A DNA stretch of 64,000 bases, taken from NCBI GenBank assembly GCA_021799355.1, contig JAJZAQ010000011.1:1-64000 (forward strand). The letters are read 5' to 3'. The number at the start of each line of letters is the position of its first letter. The stretch's first letter is position 1. Both the position numbers and the translations under genes were made by a program. Below the pieces are notes generated by a model. The model ran no database searches, was not told where the DNA came from, and worked only from the letters and a program-made list of their open reading frames with translations. Of the stretch, positions 17,969-28,196 are shown piece by piece. The DNA comes from Pseudomonadota bacterium. GTDB lineage: Bacteria > Pseudomonadota > Gammaproteobacteria > Burkholderiales > Burkholderiaceae_C.

Positions 17969-18424
17969 ATGACCACCGCCCGCATCGCCGTGCGCATCCT
18001 CGATCCCCGGCTGCGCGACCAGCTTCCCGCCTACGCCAGCGCCGGCAGCGCCGGCATGGACGTGCGCGCCTGCATCGACCAGCCGCTGACCCTGCAGCCG
18101 GGGCAGGCCGAGCTGATTCCCGCCGGCATCGCGATGCACATCGCCGACCCCAACCTCTGCGCGATGCTGCTGCCGCGCTCGGGGCTGGGGCACAAGCACG
18201 GGCTGGTGCTGGGCAATCTGGTCGGGCTGATCGACAGCGACTACCAGGGCCCGCTGATGGTGAGCTGCTGGAACCGCGGCAGCGCGGCCTACACCGTGCA
18301 GCCGCTGGAGCGCATGGCGCAGCTGGTCATCGTGCCGGTGGTGCGGGCGCAGTGGGAGGTGGTCGAACACTTCGAGGCCAGCGCGCGCGGCACCGGGGGC
18401 TTTGGCTCGACCGGCTCGCATTGA
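17969..18424 (+). CDS. dut: dUTP pyrophosphatase
   Basis: Trimeric dUTPase, 151 residues, hydrolysing dUTP to dUMP and pyrophosphate. All five motifs are present: [22 protein letters not shown] with the catalytic Asp, RMAQLVI, and the C-terminal lid [10 protein letters not shown]. The ATG at 17969 lacks a strong Shine-Dalgarno sequence, but the N-terminus aligns with family length. Confidence 0.97.
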   Translation: MTTARIAVRILDPRLRDQLPAYASAGSAGMDVRACIDQPLTLQPGQAELIPAGIAMHIADPNLCAMLLPRSGLGHKHGLVLGNLVGLIDSDYQGPLMVSCWNRGSAAYTVQPLERMAQLVIVPVVRAQWEVVEHFEASARGTGGFGSTGSH

Positions 18425-18434
18425 GGGCGCGGGC

Positions 18435-19016
18435 ATGGCGCGTCGCTGGGCCAAGGCGCTGGTGCGCCGCTTCGAGGCGATGCAGGACAGCCGCTGGCTG
18501 CGGCCGTTCGCCAAGTATCTCGCTCACCCGGCGCTGTGGAGCCTGAGCCGGCGCAGCGTGGCGATTGCCGTCGGCGCTGGGCTATTCGGCGGCCTGATTC
18601 CCGGGCCGTTCCAGATGCTGGTCGCCGGCATTCTCGCCGTGCTACTGCGCGGCAATTTCCCGATCGCGCTGGTCGTCACCCTCTACAGCAACCCGCTGAC
18701 CATCGTGCCGCTGTACCTGCTGGCGTACAAACTGGGCAGTGTGGTGACCCCGGCGCATGCCGCGCAGGCGCTGACCGCGCCGCCGGATTTCGACTGGCTG
18801 CATCTGGGCCAGTCGGTGGCGGCGCTGGTGCGCTGGGCGTGGCAATTGGGCACGCCGCTGTTCGTCGGTGTGCCGCTGCTGGCGGTGGTGCTGGGGATCG
18901 GCGGTTTTGCCCTGACCCGGCTGCTGTGGAGCCTGCATTTGCGCTGGGCGCTGCGTGCGCGCAGGGCGGCGCGGCGACGGCGCGAGCGGTTGCGGCTGGC
19001 GCGGCGTGCCGATTGA
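18435..19016 (+). CDS. DUF2062 membrane protein
   Basis: A 193-residue inner-membrane protein of the DUF2062 family. Conserved block: FGGLIPGPFQMLVAGILAVLLRGN, then YSNPLTIVPLY, with three or four hydrophobic helices in all. The C-terminus is very basic (RRAARRRRERLRLARRAD). Function unknown. The start is taken at 18435 (MARRWAK) just after dut, rather than the ORF-track start inside dut, because GAGGGCG precedes it. Confidence 0.85.
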   Translation: MARRWAKALVRRFEAMQDSRWLRPFAKYLAHPALWSLSRRSVAIAVGAGLFGGLIPGPFQMLVAGILAVLLRGNFPIALVVTLYSNPLTIVPLYLLAYKLGSVVTPAHAAQALTAPPDFDWLHLGQSVAALVRWAWQLGTPLFVGVPLLAVVLGIGGFALTRLLWSLHLRWALRARRAARRRRERLRLARRAD

Positions 19017-19035
19017 TCGCCGCATCCAGGCGGGT

Positions 19036-19548
19036 TCAGACGGGTTTGTCGCCTGGCAGGAACAGGCCGGCGTCGGCCGAGTCGAGCAGGGCGCTGCGTG
19101 CCTCGCGCTCGTCGGGGTCGGGATCGCGCACGTCGAGCACGGTGTATTCGATGCGCAGCGCCAGTCCGGCCAGCGGATGGTTGCCGTCGAGCAACACCTT
19201 GTCGTCGTGGATTTGCGTCACGGTGTAGAACACGCCGGGCTGGCCGGGCGTGCTGCCTTCGGGCAGTTGCTCGAATAGCATGCCCTCTTCGAGTTCGGCG
19301 GGAAACAGCGAGCGGTCTTCCACCAGCAGCAGCTCGGCGTCGTAATCGCCGAACGCATCCTGGGGCTGCAGATAGATGTCGCCTTTGTCGCCGACGCCTT
19401 TGCCGATGAGCTGTTCGGCCATGCGTGGCAGCAGATCGTCACCGCCGACGTAAAAATCGTCGCCTTCGGGATTTTCGTCGATCAGCTCGCCTTGCGAGTC
19501 CGTCATGCGCCAGGACAGGGTGGCGACAAGGCCTTCGGAAATTTTCAT
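19036..19548 (-). CDS. FKBP-type peptidyl-prolyl isomerase, SlyD-like
   Basis: A 170-residue FKBP-fold prolyl isomerase/chaperone of the SlyD type. The core MKISEGLVATLSWRMTDSQG and ENPEGDDFYVGGDDLLPRMAEQL is followed by an insert-in-flap domain and LLDGNHPLAGLALRIEYTVLDVR, the conserved NHPLAG motif. It lacks the long metal-binding His/Cys tail of E. coli SlyD. The start at 19548 replaces the longer ORF-track start at 19623. Divergent from the RoxA-like gene with 59 bases between. Confidence 0.92.
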   Translation of the reverse strand: MKISEGLVATLSWRMTDSQGELIDENPEGDDFYVGGDDLLPRMAEQLIGKGVGDKGDIYLQPQDAFGDYDAELLLVEDRSLFPAELEEGMLFEQLPEGSTPGQPGVFYTVTQIHDDKVLLDGNHPLAGLALRIEYTVLDVRDPDPDEREARSALLDSADAGLFLPGDKPV

Positions 19549-19607
19549 GGGTATGCTCGCGGAATGAATGGAATGGCAGACGCCTGGGCGTTTGCCCGCA
19601 TTGGAAC

Positions 19608-20804
19608 ATGAGCCGTATGTCAACTTCGACGATTCAATGGGGAGAGTTCACCGTCGCGCGGTTTTTGCGCGACATCTGGCAGCGCAAGCCCCTGCTGCTG
19701 CGGCAGGCGCTGCCGGGTTTCAAACCGCTGCTCAGCCGCGCGCAACTCTTTGCCCTGGCAGCCGACGACGACGTCGAGTCGCGCCTGGTGCAGCGCGACG
19801 GCCGGCGCTGGCAGCTCGCTCACGGACCGTTCACCCGCAGGCAGCTGCCGTCGCTGCAGCAGCGCAACTGGACGTTGCTGGTACAGGGCGTCAATCTGCA
19901 CGTCGACGCCGCCAGCGACCTGCTCGAACAGTTCCGCTTCGTTCCCGACGCGCGGCTGGACGACCTGATGATCTCGTGGGCGAGCGACGGCGGCGGCGTG
20001 GGCCCGCATCAGGACGCTTACGACGTGTTCCTGCTGCAGGCCGCCGGTCGCCGGCGCTGGCGCATCGGCCCGGTGACCGACCCGACGCTGCAGCCGGGCA
20101 AACCGGTCAAGCTGCTCGCCCGCTTCGAGCCGGAGGAGGACTTCGTGCTCGAACCAGGCGACATGCTCTACCTGCCGCCCGGCTGGGGGCACGACGGCAT
20201 TGCCGTGGGCAACGATTGCATGACGTATTCCATCGGCTTTCGTGCGCCGCCACAGGGCGAACTGCTGCGCGAGGTGCTGTGGCAACTGGCCGAAAACCAG
20301 CCCGACGGCGCGATCTATACCGATCCGCCGCTGCGCCCGGCCGCGACGCCGGCATTGCTGCCGGCGTCGATGGTGCGGTTTGCCGCGCAGGCTTTCGCCC
20401 GCCTCAAGCCCGATGTAGCCGTGTTCGAATCGGCGCTGGGAGTGTATCTGACCACGCCCAAGCCGCAGGTGTGGTTCGAGGCGGCGCAGGCCGCAGCCGG
20501 AGCGTTGCGCCGCGCCTGCCTGCAACACGGTTGCCGCCTGGACCGGCGCAGCAAAATGCTCTACACCGCAGGCGCCGTGTTTTTCAACGGCGAGGTCGTG
20601 CCGGCCGAACTCGCCGGCTCGTCGCTGCTGCGCCGATTGGCGGACCAGCGTCGGCTCGACGCCGCGCAGGTCCAGACCGCGACGGCTGCCGAACTCGCCG
20701 CGATCGTCGCCTGGTGCGCGCAGGGCTGGCTGCACCCGGCGGCGACGGCCTCAGGCCAGGGGAGCGGTCGGCGTGCCGGCCAGGCGAATGACATCGGCGG
20801 CTGA
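19608..20804 (+). CDS. roxA: RoxA/YcfD-like JmjC oxygenase (ribosomal protein uL16 arginine hydroxylase)
   Basis: A 398-residue cupin-4 / JmjC 2-oxoglutarate and Fe(II)-dependent oxygenase. The iron triad is visible as GPHQDAYDVF (H-x-D) and LPPGWGHDGIAV (distal His). The C-terminal winged-helix-like domain is also present. In E. coli the homologue hydroxylates an Arg of ribosomal protein L16. The start could be 19608 or 19617 (second Met); both lie behind weak ribosome-binding sites. The ORF-track start at 19425 reads antisense through the FKBP gene and is rejected. It overlaps the next ORF by 17 bases. Confidence 0.92.
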   Translation: MSRMSTSTIQWGEFTVARFLRDIWQRKPLLLRQALPGFKPLLSRAQLFALAADDDVESRLVQRDGRRWQLAHGPFTRRQLPSLQQRNWTLLVQGVNLHVDAASDLLEQFRFVPDARLDDLMISWASDGGGVGPHQDAYDVFLLQAAGRRRWRIGPVTDPTLQPGKPVKLLARFEPEEDFVLEPGDMLYLPPGWGHDGIAVGNDCMTYSIGFRAPPQGELLREVLWQLAENQPDGAIYTDPPLRPAATPALLPASMVRFAAQAFARLKPDVAVFESALGVYLTTPKPQVWFEAAQAAAGALRRACLQHGCRLDRRSKMLYTAGAVFFNGEVVPAELAGSSLLRRLADQRRLDAAQVQTATAAELAAIVAWCAQGWLHPAATASGQGSGRRAGQANDIGG

Positions 20805-21324
20805 TGCGCCGTACCCGCCCCTGCCCGGGCCGTCCGACGGCGCGGCGGGGCCGGACGTGGCGTTCGACACCCGCACGCAGGCACATGCGGCGCTGCTGCG
20901 GCTTGTCGAGGGTCAAAGTTCGGTGTTGTGCTGTTTCAGCGCCGAGTTCAGCGCGTGGCCGCTGCAGCGCCCCGAGTTCATCCGCGCGCTGGAGCAGTGG
21001 GCGCTGCGCGATCCGCGGCGGCACGAGGTGCTGCGTCTGCTGGCCGTGGACTGGAGCACGGTGCAGTTGCGCTTCCCCCGCTTTGTCGCGTTTCGCCAGA
21101 CTTTCGCCCATCTCATCGCCTGCCGCCGCATTGCCGAGGCGCGGCTCGACGGGCTGCACGAAATGGCCTGGACACCGCAAGCGGCGGTTTACGCCAAAAC
21201 CGCCACCTGGATGACCGGGCAATGCGTGCGCGACCCGGCGCGGCTGCAGGCGCTGCGGCTGCGCTTCGACGACGCCTGGGAGCAGGCCGTTCCCGCATTC
21301 CCTGCCCATACCCTGGGTTTGTGA
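20788..21324 (+). CDS. Conserved hypothetical protein coupled to roxA
   Basis: A 178-residue soluble protein starting inside the 3' end of roxA (17-base overlap), so probably translationally coupled. The body (SSVLCCFSAEFSAWPLQRPE, then LRLLAVDWSTVQLRFPRF and FAHLIACRRI) is alpha/beta in pattern and resembles the DUF7931 group of PLD-like domains without a catalytic motif. That assignment is tentative. Function unknown. Confidence 0.7.
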   Translation: MTSAADAPYPPLPGPSDGAAGPDVAFDTRTQAHAALLRLVEGQSSVLCCFSAEFSAWPLQRPEFIRALEQWALRDPRRHEVLRLLAVDWSTVQLRFPRFVAFRQTFAHLIACRRIAEARLDGLHEMAWTPQAAVYAKTATWMTGQCVRDPARLQALRLRFDDAWEQAVPAFPAHTLGL

Positions 21325-21505
21325 CAAATAAACAACATCGTGTTTTTTCGCGCGCATTTTGCGCCACGGGGATAACCCGAAGTATCGCTATACTTATGCG
21401 CTGAGCTTGATGTGCATACCGGTTCTGGTTGCAATTGGGTTCGATCAGGACGGTGACGAATTTTTTGGGTTCCGCCCATTTTTGACTGACGCTTAGAGGA
21501 AAGTA

Positions 21506-21745
21506 ATGAAAAAGTCCATTCTGCTGGCATCGATGATTGCCGCTCTCGCTCTGGCCGCTTGCGGTAAAAAAGAAGAAGCTGCTCCCGCTGCTTCGGCCCC
21601 TGCCGCCGCTTCGGCTCCTGCTGCCGCTTCGGCTCCGGCTCCGGCTGCGTCCAAGCCCGCTGCTTCGGCTCCGGCTGCCGCTTCGGCTCCGGCTGCCGCT
21701 TCGGCTCCTGCCCACGCTGCCTCTGGCGCCAGCGCTGCCAAGTAA
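21506..21745 (+). CDS. Small Ala/Pro/Ser-repeat lipoprotein
   Basis: A 79-residue lipoprotein. The signal (MKKSILLASMIAALALAAC) has lipobox LAAC, followed by GKKEE and then an almost pure Ala/Ser/Pro segment built from ASAPAA repeats. GAGGAAAG lies upstream of the ATG, and a strong terminator follows, so it is a monocistronic, probably well-expressed gene. The upstream 181 bases are less GC-rich and contain TATACT at 21389-21394 as a possible -10, without a good -35. The mature part should be disordered. Function unknown. Confidence 0.8.
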   Translation: MKKSILLASMIAALALAACGKKEEAAPAASAPAAASAPAAASAPAPAASKPAASAPAAASAPAAASAPAHAASGASAAK

Positions 21746-21770
21746 TCCGCGAGTTCTTTCTTGCGGATGC

Positions 21771-21799
21771 AAAAAGGCCGACGATGAGTCGGCCTTTTT
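21771..21799 (+). terminator. Rho-independent terminator after the small lipoprotein
   Basis: AAAAAGGCCGAC, short loop, GTCGGCCTTTTT. The A-tract and T-tract on either side make it functional in both directions, so it may also stop transcripts of bamC from the other side. Confidence 0.92.
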
Positions 21800-21877
21800 G
21801 TTTGTCTGCTTTCGTTTGCCTGCTTTTGCCCGGCTGGGCGACGGCCTGCAAGCCGTCGCGGCAGACGGCTTGTAGGC

Positions 21878-23026
21878 TTATTGAATCTGCTGCTGCAGGA
21901 TCTGCAGGATTTTGCGCGCGTCCTCGGTGTGCAGCGGTTTGCCATCGGGCGTCTGCACCGTGACCAGGGTTTGCGTGCCCGACGACTGCAGCGCAATGCG
22001 GTAGTCGGCCGGCTTGGGCTCAAAGGCCTTCTTGCCGAACAGCCTGCCGAAAAATCCCGTGCTGTCCTGCGACGCCTTGAGCGCGGCCTCGGCGCTGATG
22101 TAGCGCACGTCGAACTGCCCGGCAGAGCGGTTGCGGTCGATCACGGTGAATCCGGCGGTGTTGATCGCCAGGCTGACTTTGCGCCACGCCGTGTCGAAAC
22201 CCTCCTGCAGTTGCAGCGCCTGTCCGTCGTCGACGAGCTGGGCGGCCACCGGCGGCGCGATGTCCGTCGGGTTGTCCACCCGCTGCTTGGCGGCTTCTTC
22301 GCTCATCCCGAGCGTCACCATGAGCTTGCGTAAAAAGATGGTGTTCAGCCCGGGATCGGGGGTGGCAGGCTCCCACGCCGTGGTCGATTTGTCGTTGGAG
22401 TTGTAGACCTCCTTCATCGACTGGTGGGTGATGTAGATCTGCGTGCCCTTGCCGTCCGGGGTGCGCTCGAACACGGTGCGGAAGCGGTCGCGCGTTCCGG
22501 TGTCGTACAGGCTGTCGAACACCTTGCCCAGATACTTGCGGATGAAGTCCTGCGGCAGCTTGGCGCGGTTTTCCGCCCAGTCGGTTTCCATCACCCCGGT
22601 AGCGGCATCGGCCTGGGTGAGGTAAAAGCCGTTTTCCTGCCAGAAGGCTTTGACTTTTTCCCAGAGTTGTTCCGGCGGGGCGTCGACGACCAGCCAGCGC
22701 TGGCCGCCGGCCTGGTCGATGTGCATGCCCGGAAACTGCGGCAGCACCGCGTTGGTTTTGGCCATCTGCTCGGCGGTCTTGACGCCGCGGTCGTAAGCCA
22801 GAGCGCTCACCGGAGCGTTGGGCGCACCGGGGATGACGTAGCGTTCCTGCCGCGCCAGTTGCGTCAGGTCGGGCGGAACCTCCAGGGGGTTGCCCTGTTT
22901 GGCGCTTTCGTAATCGACGCTCTTGCCCTCGACGATGGTATTGAGCGAGGAGCAGCCGCCCAGAAGGGCGCTGGCCCCCACGGCGAGGGTCAGGGCACGC
23001 AGTCGCCAGGAGGTGGATGGGTTCAT
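21878..23026 (-). CDS. bamC: Outer membrane protein assembly factor BamC
   Basis: A 382-residue lipoprotein of the BAM complex (NlpB/DapX). Lipobox LLGGC is followed by SSLNTIVEGKSVDYESAKQ, an unstructured stretch that contacts BamD, then two helix-grip domains (QRWLVVDAPPEQLWEKVKAFW; LQLQEGFDTAWRKVSLAI). The ATG at 23026 is preferred over a TTG two codons upstream. It sits 30 bases downstream of dapA, the conserved dapA-bamC pair. Confidence 0.95.
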   Translation of the reverse strand: MNPSTSWRLRALTLAVGASALLGGCSSLNTIVEGKSVDYESAKQGNPLEVPPDLTQLARQERYVIPGAPNAPVSALAYDRGVKTAEQMAKTNAVLPQFPGMHIDQAGGQRWLVVDAPPEQLWEKVKAFWQENGFYLTQADAATGVMETDWAENRAKLPQDFIRKYLGKVFDSLYDTGTRDRFRTVFERTPDGKGTQIYITHQSMKEVYNSNDKSTTAWEPATPDPGLNTIFLRKLMVTLGMSEEAAKQRVDNPTDIAPPVAAQLVDDGQALQLQEGFDTAWRKVSLAINTAGFTVIDRNRSAGQFDVRYISAEAALKASQDSTGFFGRLFGKKAFEPKPADYRIALQSSGTQTLVTVQTPDGKPLHTEDARKILQILQQQIQ

Positions 23027-23056
23027 AGGCAAAAGGCTCTCGAAGGATCGGATGGA

Positions 23057-23955
<899 letters not shown>

Positions 23956-23959
<4 letters not shown>

Positions 23960-24543
23960 TGTTCTGCGAGTGATGCGGTGTGGGTCGAAAGATTGTATCG
24001 GTCTGCCGCCTGCGCGTCGGCGGCTTCGCGCACCGCGACGATGCGCTGCACATACGCCGGGTGCGGCGTGGTGACGAAGCCATCCTCATAACGCAGCACG
24101 CGCAGCGCCGGGCGCACGGCATCGAGCAGTTCGCCCGGGCGCAGCAGAAACGCGGGGTTGGACGGCTTGCCCAGACTCGCCTGCCCCAGCGCGAAGGTTT
24201 CGTACAGCAGCACCCCGCCGGGAGCGACGGCCTGGACGATGTGCGGCAGCAGCGGTCGCCACAGGTAGTTGGTCACGACCACGGCGTCGAACTGACGCTG
24301 CGCATACGGCCATGCGCCCGCTTCGAGGTCGGCGACGCAGACGTCGGCGATGTCGCGCAGCGGCTGCACCGCCTGCGCGTCGCGATCGACGGCGAACACG
24401 CGGTGGCCGCGTTGCTGCAGCCAGCGCACGTGCCGGCCGGCGCCGCACGCCACGTCGAGCACGGTGCCGGCAGGGCGCAGCAGGTGGGCGTGACGCACGA
24501 TCCAGGGCGAAGGTGGGGTGGGGGCGCAAGCAGAGGAGTCCAT
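23956..24543 (-). CDS. Class I SAM-dependent methyltransferase
   Basis: A 195-residue methyltransferase. Motif I is [15 protein letters not shown], with the acidic end of beta-2 at [11 protein letters not shown] and motif IV at [15 protein letters not shown]. The substrate is unknown. I start it at the ATG at 24543; the ORF track extends a further 216 codons through the antisense of galE. It overlaps dapA by four bases and probably heads the methyltransferase-dapA-bamC operon. Confidence 0.87.
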
Positions 24544-24630
24544 CCGCGCATCGTACCGGCGTGCGGCAGACCACACCGTCTGCGCCTGAAGGCACAATGC
24601 AGGCAGACCCTCAACCCGAACGATTTCACC

Positions 24631-25656
24631 ATGACCCGATCCCCGATCATCCTGGTCACCGGCGGCGCCGGCTACATCGGCTCGCATACCTGCGTGGCGC
24701 TGATCGAAGCCGGCTACACCCCGGTGGTGTACGACAACCTGTGCAACAGCAGCGCCGAGTCGCTGGCGCGGGTGCAGACCATCACCGGCCAGCGCCCGGC
24801 GCTGATCGAGGCCGACATCCGCGACGCAAAGGCGCTGGACGCCGCGCTGGCCGCGCACCGGCCCGTGGCGGTGATCCACTTCGCCGGGCTCAAGGCGGTG
24901 GGCAAGTCGGTGGAAAAGCCGCTGCTGTACTACGACAACAACGTCGGCGGCACGGTGACCCTGCTCGAGGCCATGCAGCGCGCAGGACTCTGCAACCTCA
25001 TCTTCTCGTCCTCGGCGACGGTGTACGGCGACCCGGCCAGCGTACCGATCCGCGAAGACTTCCCGACCAGCGCGACCAACCCCTACGGCCGCAGCAAGCT
25101 GATGATCGAGGAAATCCTCGCCGACCTGTTCCGCGCCGAGCCACAGTGGCGCATCGCCCGGCTGCGCTACTTCAACCCGGTCGGCGCGCACGAGAGCGGG
25201 CTGATCGGCGAAGACCCGCGCGGCATTCCCAACAACTTGATGCCCTACATCACTCAGGTCGCGGTCGGTCGGCTGCCCAAGCTACGGGTGTTCGGCGGCG
25301 ACTGGCCGACGGTCGACGGCAGCGGGGTGCGCGACTACATCCATGTGATGGATCTGGCCGAAGGGCATGTCGCGGCGCTGAAGCACCTGCTGGCGCACGA
25401 AGGGATGTTCACCGTCAACCTCGGCACCGGCCAGGGCTACTCGGTGCTGCAGATGGTGCAAGCGTTCGGCCAGAGCATCGGCCGCGAGCTGCCGTATGAA
25501 ATCGTCGACCGCCGCCCGGGCGACATCGCCGCATGCTGGGCCGACCCGAGCGCGGCGGAAAAGCTGCTCGGCTGGAAGGCCAAACGGGGGCTGGAGCAAA
25601 TCTGCGCCGACGCCTGGCGCTGGCAGCAGGGCAACCCGCAGGGGTATGGCCACTGA
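24631..25656 (+). CDS. galE: UDP-glucose 4-epimerase
   Basis: A 341-residue short-chain dehydrogenase-type epimerase interconverting UDP-glucose and UDP-galactose. NAD-binding GGAGYIGSHT, the conserved HFAGLKAVGKSVEKPL, catalytic Ser in SSSATVYG and YGRSK (Tyr-x3-Lys) are all present. The start at 24631 (MTRSPIILVTGG) is chosen over the much longer ORF. Monocistronic by spacing; supplies precursors for surface polysaccharide. Confidence 0.97.
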   Translation: MTRSPIILVTGGAGYIGSHTCVALIEAGYTPVVYDNLCNSSAESLARVQTITGQRPALIEADIRDAKALDAALAAHRPVAVIHFAGLKAVGKSVEKPLLYYDNNVGGTVTLLEAMQRAGLCNLIFSSSATVYGDPASVPIREDFPTSATNPYGRSKLMIEEILADLFRAEPQWRIARLRYFNPVGAHESGLIGEDPRGIPNNLMPYITQVAVGRLPKLRVFGGDWPTVDGSGVRDYIHVMDLAEGHVAALKHLLAHEGMFTVNLGTGQGYSVLQMVQAFGQSIGRELPYEIVDRRPGDIAACWADPSAAEKLLGWKAKRGLEQICADAWRWQQGNPQGYGH

Positions 25657-25762
25657 GCGCAGGCGGGGGCGAGCAAGGCGACTCGAGCGCGGCGCATTGC
25701 CGTAGCGACTCGGCGTGGTAAGGTCGGAACTTCCGTGTCAACCCGATCGAAAGGAATCTCCG

Positions 25763-26272
25763 ATGAGCAAATCCTCTCCTGCGTTGCAGGCCTCCGCTGC
25801 CGCGCTGCACATCGGCATCAGCGCCAAGGACCGCGAGAACATCGCCGGACATCTGTCCCGGTTGCTGGCCGACACCTACACCCTGTACCTGACCACCCAC
25901 AACTTCCACTGGAACGTCACCGGGCCGATGTTCAACGCCCTGCACCTGATGTTCATGGAACAGTACACCGAGCTGTGGAACGCGGTCGACCCGATCGCCG
26001 AGCGCATCCGTGCGCTGGGCTTTTTCGTCCCTGGGTCGTATCAGGCGTTCAGCAGCCGCTCCAGCCTGGACGACGTGCCGGCGCAGCCGCCCAAGGCGCA
26101 AGAGATGATCGCGATTCTGGTCAAAGGGCACGAGGCGGTGGCCAAGACTGCGCGCGAGGTGTTTTCGGTCGCCGACGCCGCCAACGACCAGCCTACCGCC
26201 GACCTGATGACGCAGCGGCTGGACATCCACGAAAAAACCGCCTGGATGCTGCGCAGCCTGCTCGACAGTTGA
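25763..26272 (+). CDS. dps: Dps-family ferritin-like DNA-protection protein
   Basis: A 169-residue Dps/miniferritin that oxidises and stores iron using peroxide. The ferroxidase ligands are in [11 protein letters not shown] and [15 protein letters not shown]. The four-helix pattern is complete, and the Lys-poor N-terminus suggests limited DNA binding. The start at 25763 (MSKSSPA) follows AAGGAATC; the ORF-track start at 25715 is not supported. I see no clear OxyR or Fur box in the 106 bases upstream. Confidence 0.95.
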   Translation: MSKSSPALQASAAALHIGISAKDRENIAGHLSRLLADTYTLYLTTHNFHWNVTGPMFNALHLMFMEQYTELWNAVDPIAERIRALGFFVPGSYQAFSSRSSLDDVPAQPPKAQEMIAILVKGHEAVAKTAREVFSVADAANDQPTADLMTQRLDIHEKTAWMLRSLLDS

Positions 26273-26306
26273 ACCGCTGTGCCGGCCATGGCCGGCGCTG
26301 GCGATA

Positions 26307-27170
26307 ATGGCGCAGATGGAACGTTTGCGTTTGTGGCTGGCCCTGATCCGTTGGGACAAGCCGGTCGGTTCTCTGCTGTTGTTGTGGCCGAGTCTGTCGG
26401 CGTTGTGGATTGCAAGTAGCGGCCGCCCGAACTGGTGGCTGGTGGTGGTGTTCATCGCCGGCACGTTTCTCATGCGTTCGGCCGGCTGCGCGGTCAACGA
26501 CGTGGCCGATCAGGACTTCGACCGCGCCGTGCGCCGCACGGCGCAGCGTCCGGTGACATCGGGCCAGGTGTCCACCCGGGAGGCGCTGCTGGTGGGCGCC
26601 GTGCTGGCGCTCGTCGCCTTCGGTCTGGTGCTCACCACCAATGCGCTGACCATTCAGATGTCGGTGGCGGCCCTGCTCATCGCCATTGCCTACCCCTGGA
26701 CCAAACGCTGGCTGGCGTTGCCGCAGGCGTATCTCGGCGTGGCGTTCAGCTTCGGTATTCCCATGGCGTTCGCCGCCGCGCGCGGCGAGGTGCCGCTGCT
26801 GGCCTGGGTGCTGCTGCTGGGCAATCTGTTCTGGGTGCTGGCCTACGACACCGAATACGCCATGGTCGACCGCGAGGACGACCTGAAGGTGGGCATCAAG
26901 ACCTCGGCGATCACCTTCGGCCGCGCCGACGTCGCCGCGGTCATGGCCAGCTACGCCGCGTTCATCGCCATCTGGGCCGCGGTGGGCTGGGCGCTGCACC
27001 TGGGCTGGCCGTATGCTCTGGGCGTGGCCGCAGCCGCGGCGCAGGCGGTGCATCACTACACCCTGATCCGCAGCCGCGATCCGGCGCGGTGTTTTCGCGC
27101 TTTCCGCCTCAACCACTACCTCGGGTTGGCGCTGTTTGCCGGGGTGGTGGCGGCTTACGCCGTGCGCTGA
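26307..27170 (+). CDS. ubiA: 4-hydroxybenzoate polyprenyltransferase
   Basis: A 287-residue integral membrane prenyltransferase of ubiquinone synthesis, attaching the polyprenyl tail to 4-hydroxybenzoate. Both Asp-rich motifs are present ([10 protein letters not shown] and [12 protein letters not shown]) along with about eight membrane helices. The N-terminal [21 protein letters not shown] is typical. Convergent with purC, with stop codons inside a shared inverted repeat. Confidence 0.96.
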   Translation: MAQMERLRLWLALIRWDKPVGSLLLLWPSLSALWIASSGRPNWWLVVVFIAGTFLMRSAGCAVNDVADQDFDRAVRRTAQRPVTSGQVSTREALLVGAVLALVAFGLVLTTNALTIQMSVAALLIAIAYPWTKRWLALPQAYLGVAFSFGIPMAFAAARGEVPLLAWVLLLGNLFWVLAYDTEYAMVDREDDLKVGIKTSAITFGRADVAAVMASYAAFIAIWAAVGWALHLGWPYALGVAAAAAQAVHHYTLIRSRDPARCFRAFRLNHYLGLALFAGVVAAYAVR

Positions 27171-27186
27171 GGCGACCGCCGCCTCA
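27168..27186. repeat. Inverted repeat spanning the two convergent stop codons of ubiA and purC
   Basis: TGAGGCG, five bases, CGCCTCA. The first three bases are the ubiA TGA and the last three are the reversed TGA of purC. It could form a bidirectional hairpin but has no T-tract. Confidence 0.5.
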
Positions 27187-28068
27187 AGCCGTCAGCCGCT
27201 GCAGCGCCTCGCGGTAACGCTCCGCGGTCCTGGCGATGATGTCCGCCGGCAGATGTGGTGGCGGCGGCTGCTTGTTCCAGCCGGGCACGCTCTCCAGCCA
27301 GTCGCGCAAAAACTGCTTGTCGAAGCTCGGCGGCGACACGCCTTCCTTCCATGTGTCGGCCGGCCAGAAGCGCGACGAATCGGGGGTCAGCACTTCGTCC
27401 ATCAGCGTGACGGTGCCGTGCTCGTCCAGCCCGAATTCGAACTTGGTGTCGGCGATCAGGATGCCGCGCGCCGCGGCGTAATCGGCGGCACGCTGGTAGA
27501 TCGCCAGGCTGGCGTCGTGCACCTGGATCGCCGTTTCCGCGCCGATGGTCGCGGCCATCTGGCTGAACGAAATGTTTTCGTCGTGCGCACCGAGCTCGGC
27601 CTTGGTCGCCGGGGTGAAAATCGGCTCGGGCAGGCGGCTGGCGAGCTTCAGCCCCGCAGGCAGCCTGACCCCGCACACCGAGCCCGTGGCCTGATAGTCC
27701 TTCCAGCCCGACCCGGCGAGATACCCGCGTACCACCGCCTCGACCGGCAGCGGCTTGAGCCGCTTGACCACCATCGCCCGGCCGCGCACCTGCTCGCGCT
27801 CATCGGGCGCGACCACCGATTCCGGGTCGTCGGGCAGCAGATGGTTGGGCACGACGTCGTGCAGCAGCCCGAACCAGAAGCGGGCCATGCGGGTGAGGAT
27901 TTCGCCCTTGCCGGGAATCGGCTCGGCCATGATGACGTCGAACGCCGAAATGCGGTCGGTGGCGACCATCAGCATGCGATGTTCGTCGATCGCGTAGTTC
28001 TCGCGCACTTTGCCGCGCGACAGCAGCGGCAGCGAGCGTAGGGTGGTTTGCAGCAGGGCAGAAGTCAT
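27184..28068 (-). CDS. purC: SAICAR synthetase
   Basis: Phosphoribosylaminoimidazole-succinocarboxamide synthase, 294 residues, of the longer type. It ligates aspartate to CAIR in purine synthesis. Motifs are [36 protein letters not shown] and the C-terminal [29 protein letters not shown]. purE and purK lie 2 kb away on the other strand. Confidence 0.97.
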   Translation of the reverse strand: MTSALLQTTLRSLPLLSRGKVRENYAIDEHRMLMVATDRISAFDVIMAEPIPGKGEILTRMARFWFGLLHDVVPNHLLPDDPESVVAPDEREQVRGRAMVVKRLKPLPVEAVVRGYLAGSGWKDYQATGSVCGVRLPAGLKLASRLPEPIFTPATKAELGAHDENISFSQMAATIGAETAIQVHDASLAIYQRAADYAAARGILIADTKFEFGLDEHGTVTLMDEVLTPDSSRFWPADTWKEGVSPPSFDKQFLRDWLESVPGWNKQPPPPHLPADIIARTAERYREALQRLTA

Positions 28069-28196
28069 GGGCGGGCTTTCGGAACGCAGTCAGCCGATTG
28101 TAGAAACCCCGCGGCGGCGCCTTGCAGGCTTGAGTTTTTGCCTCGTCGCAGCCCACAATGCCGCTGCCGCATGTGCGGTGACAACGGAGACAGGAC

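Noticed and set aside
21439-21450. GGGTTCGATC, resembling a tRNA T-loop
   Set aside because: Flanking bases do not form a T-stem or an acceptor stem, and no D-loop or anticodon arm can be placed.
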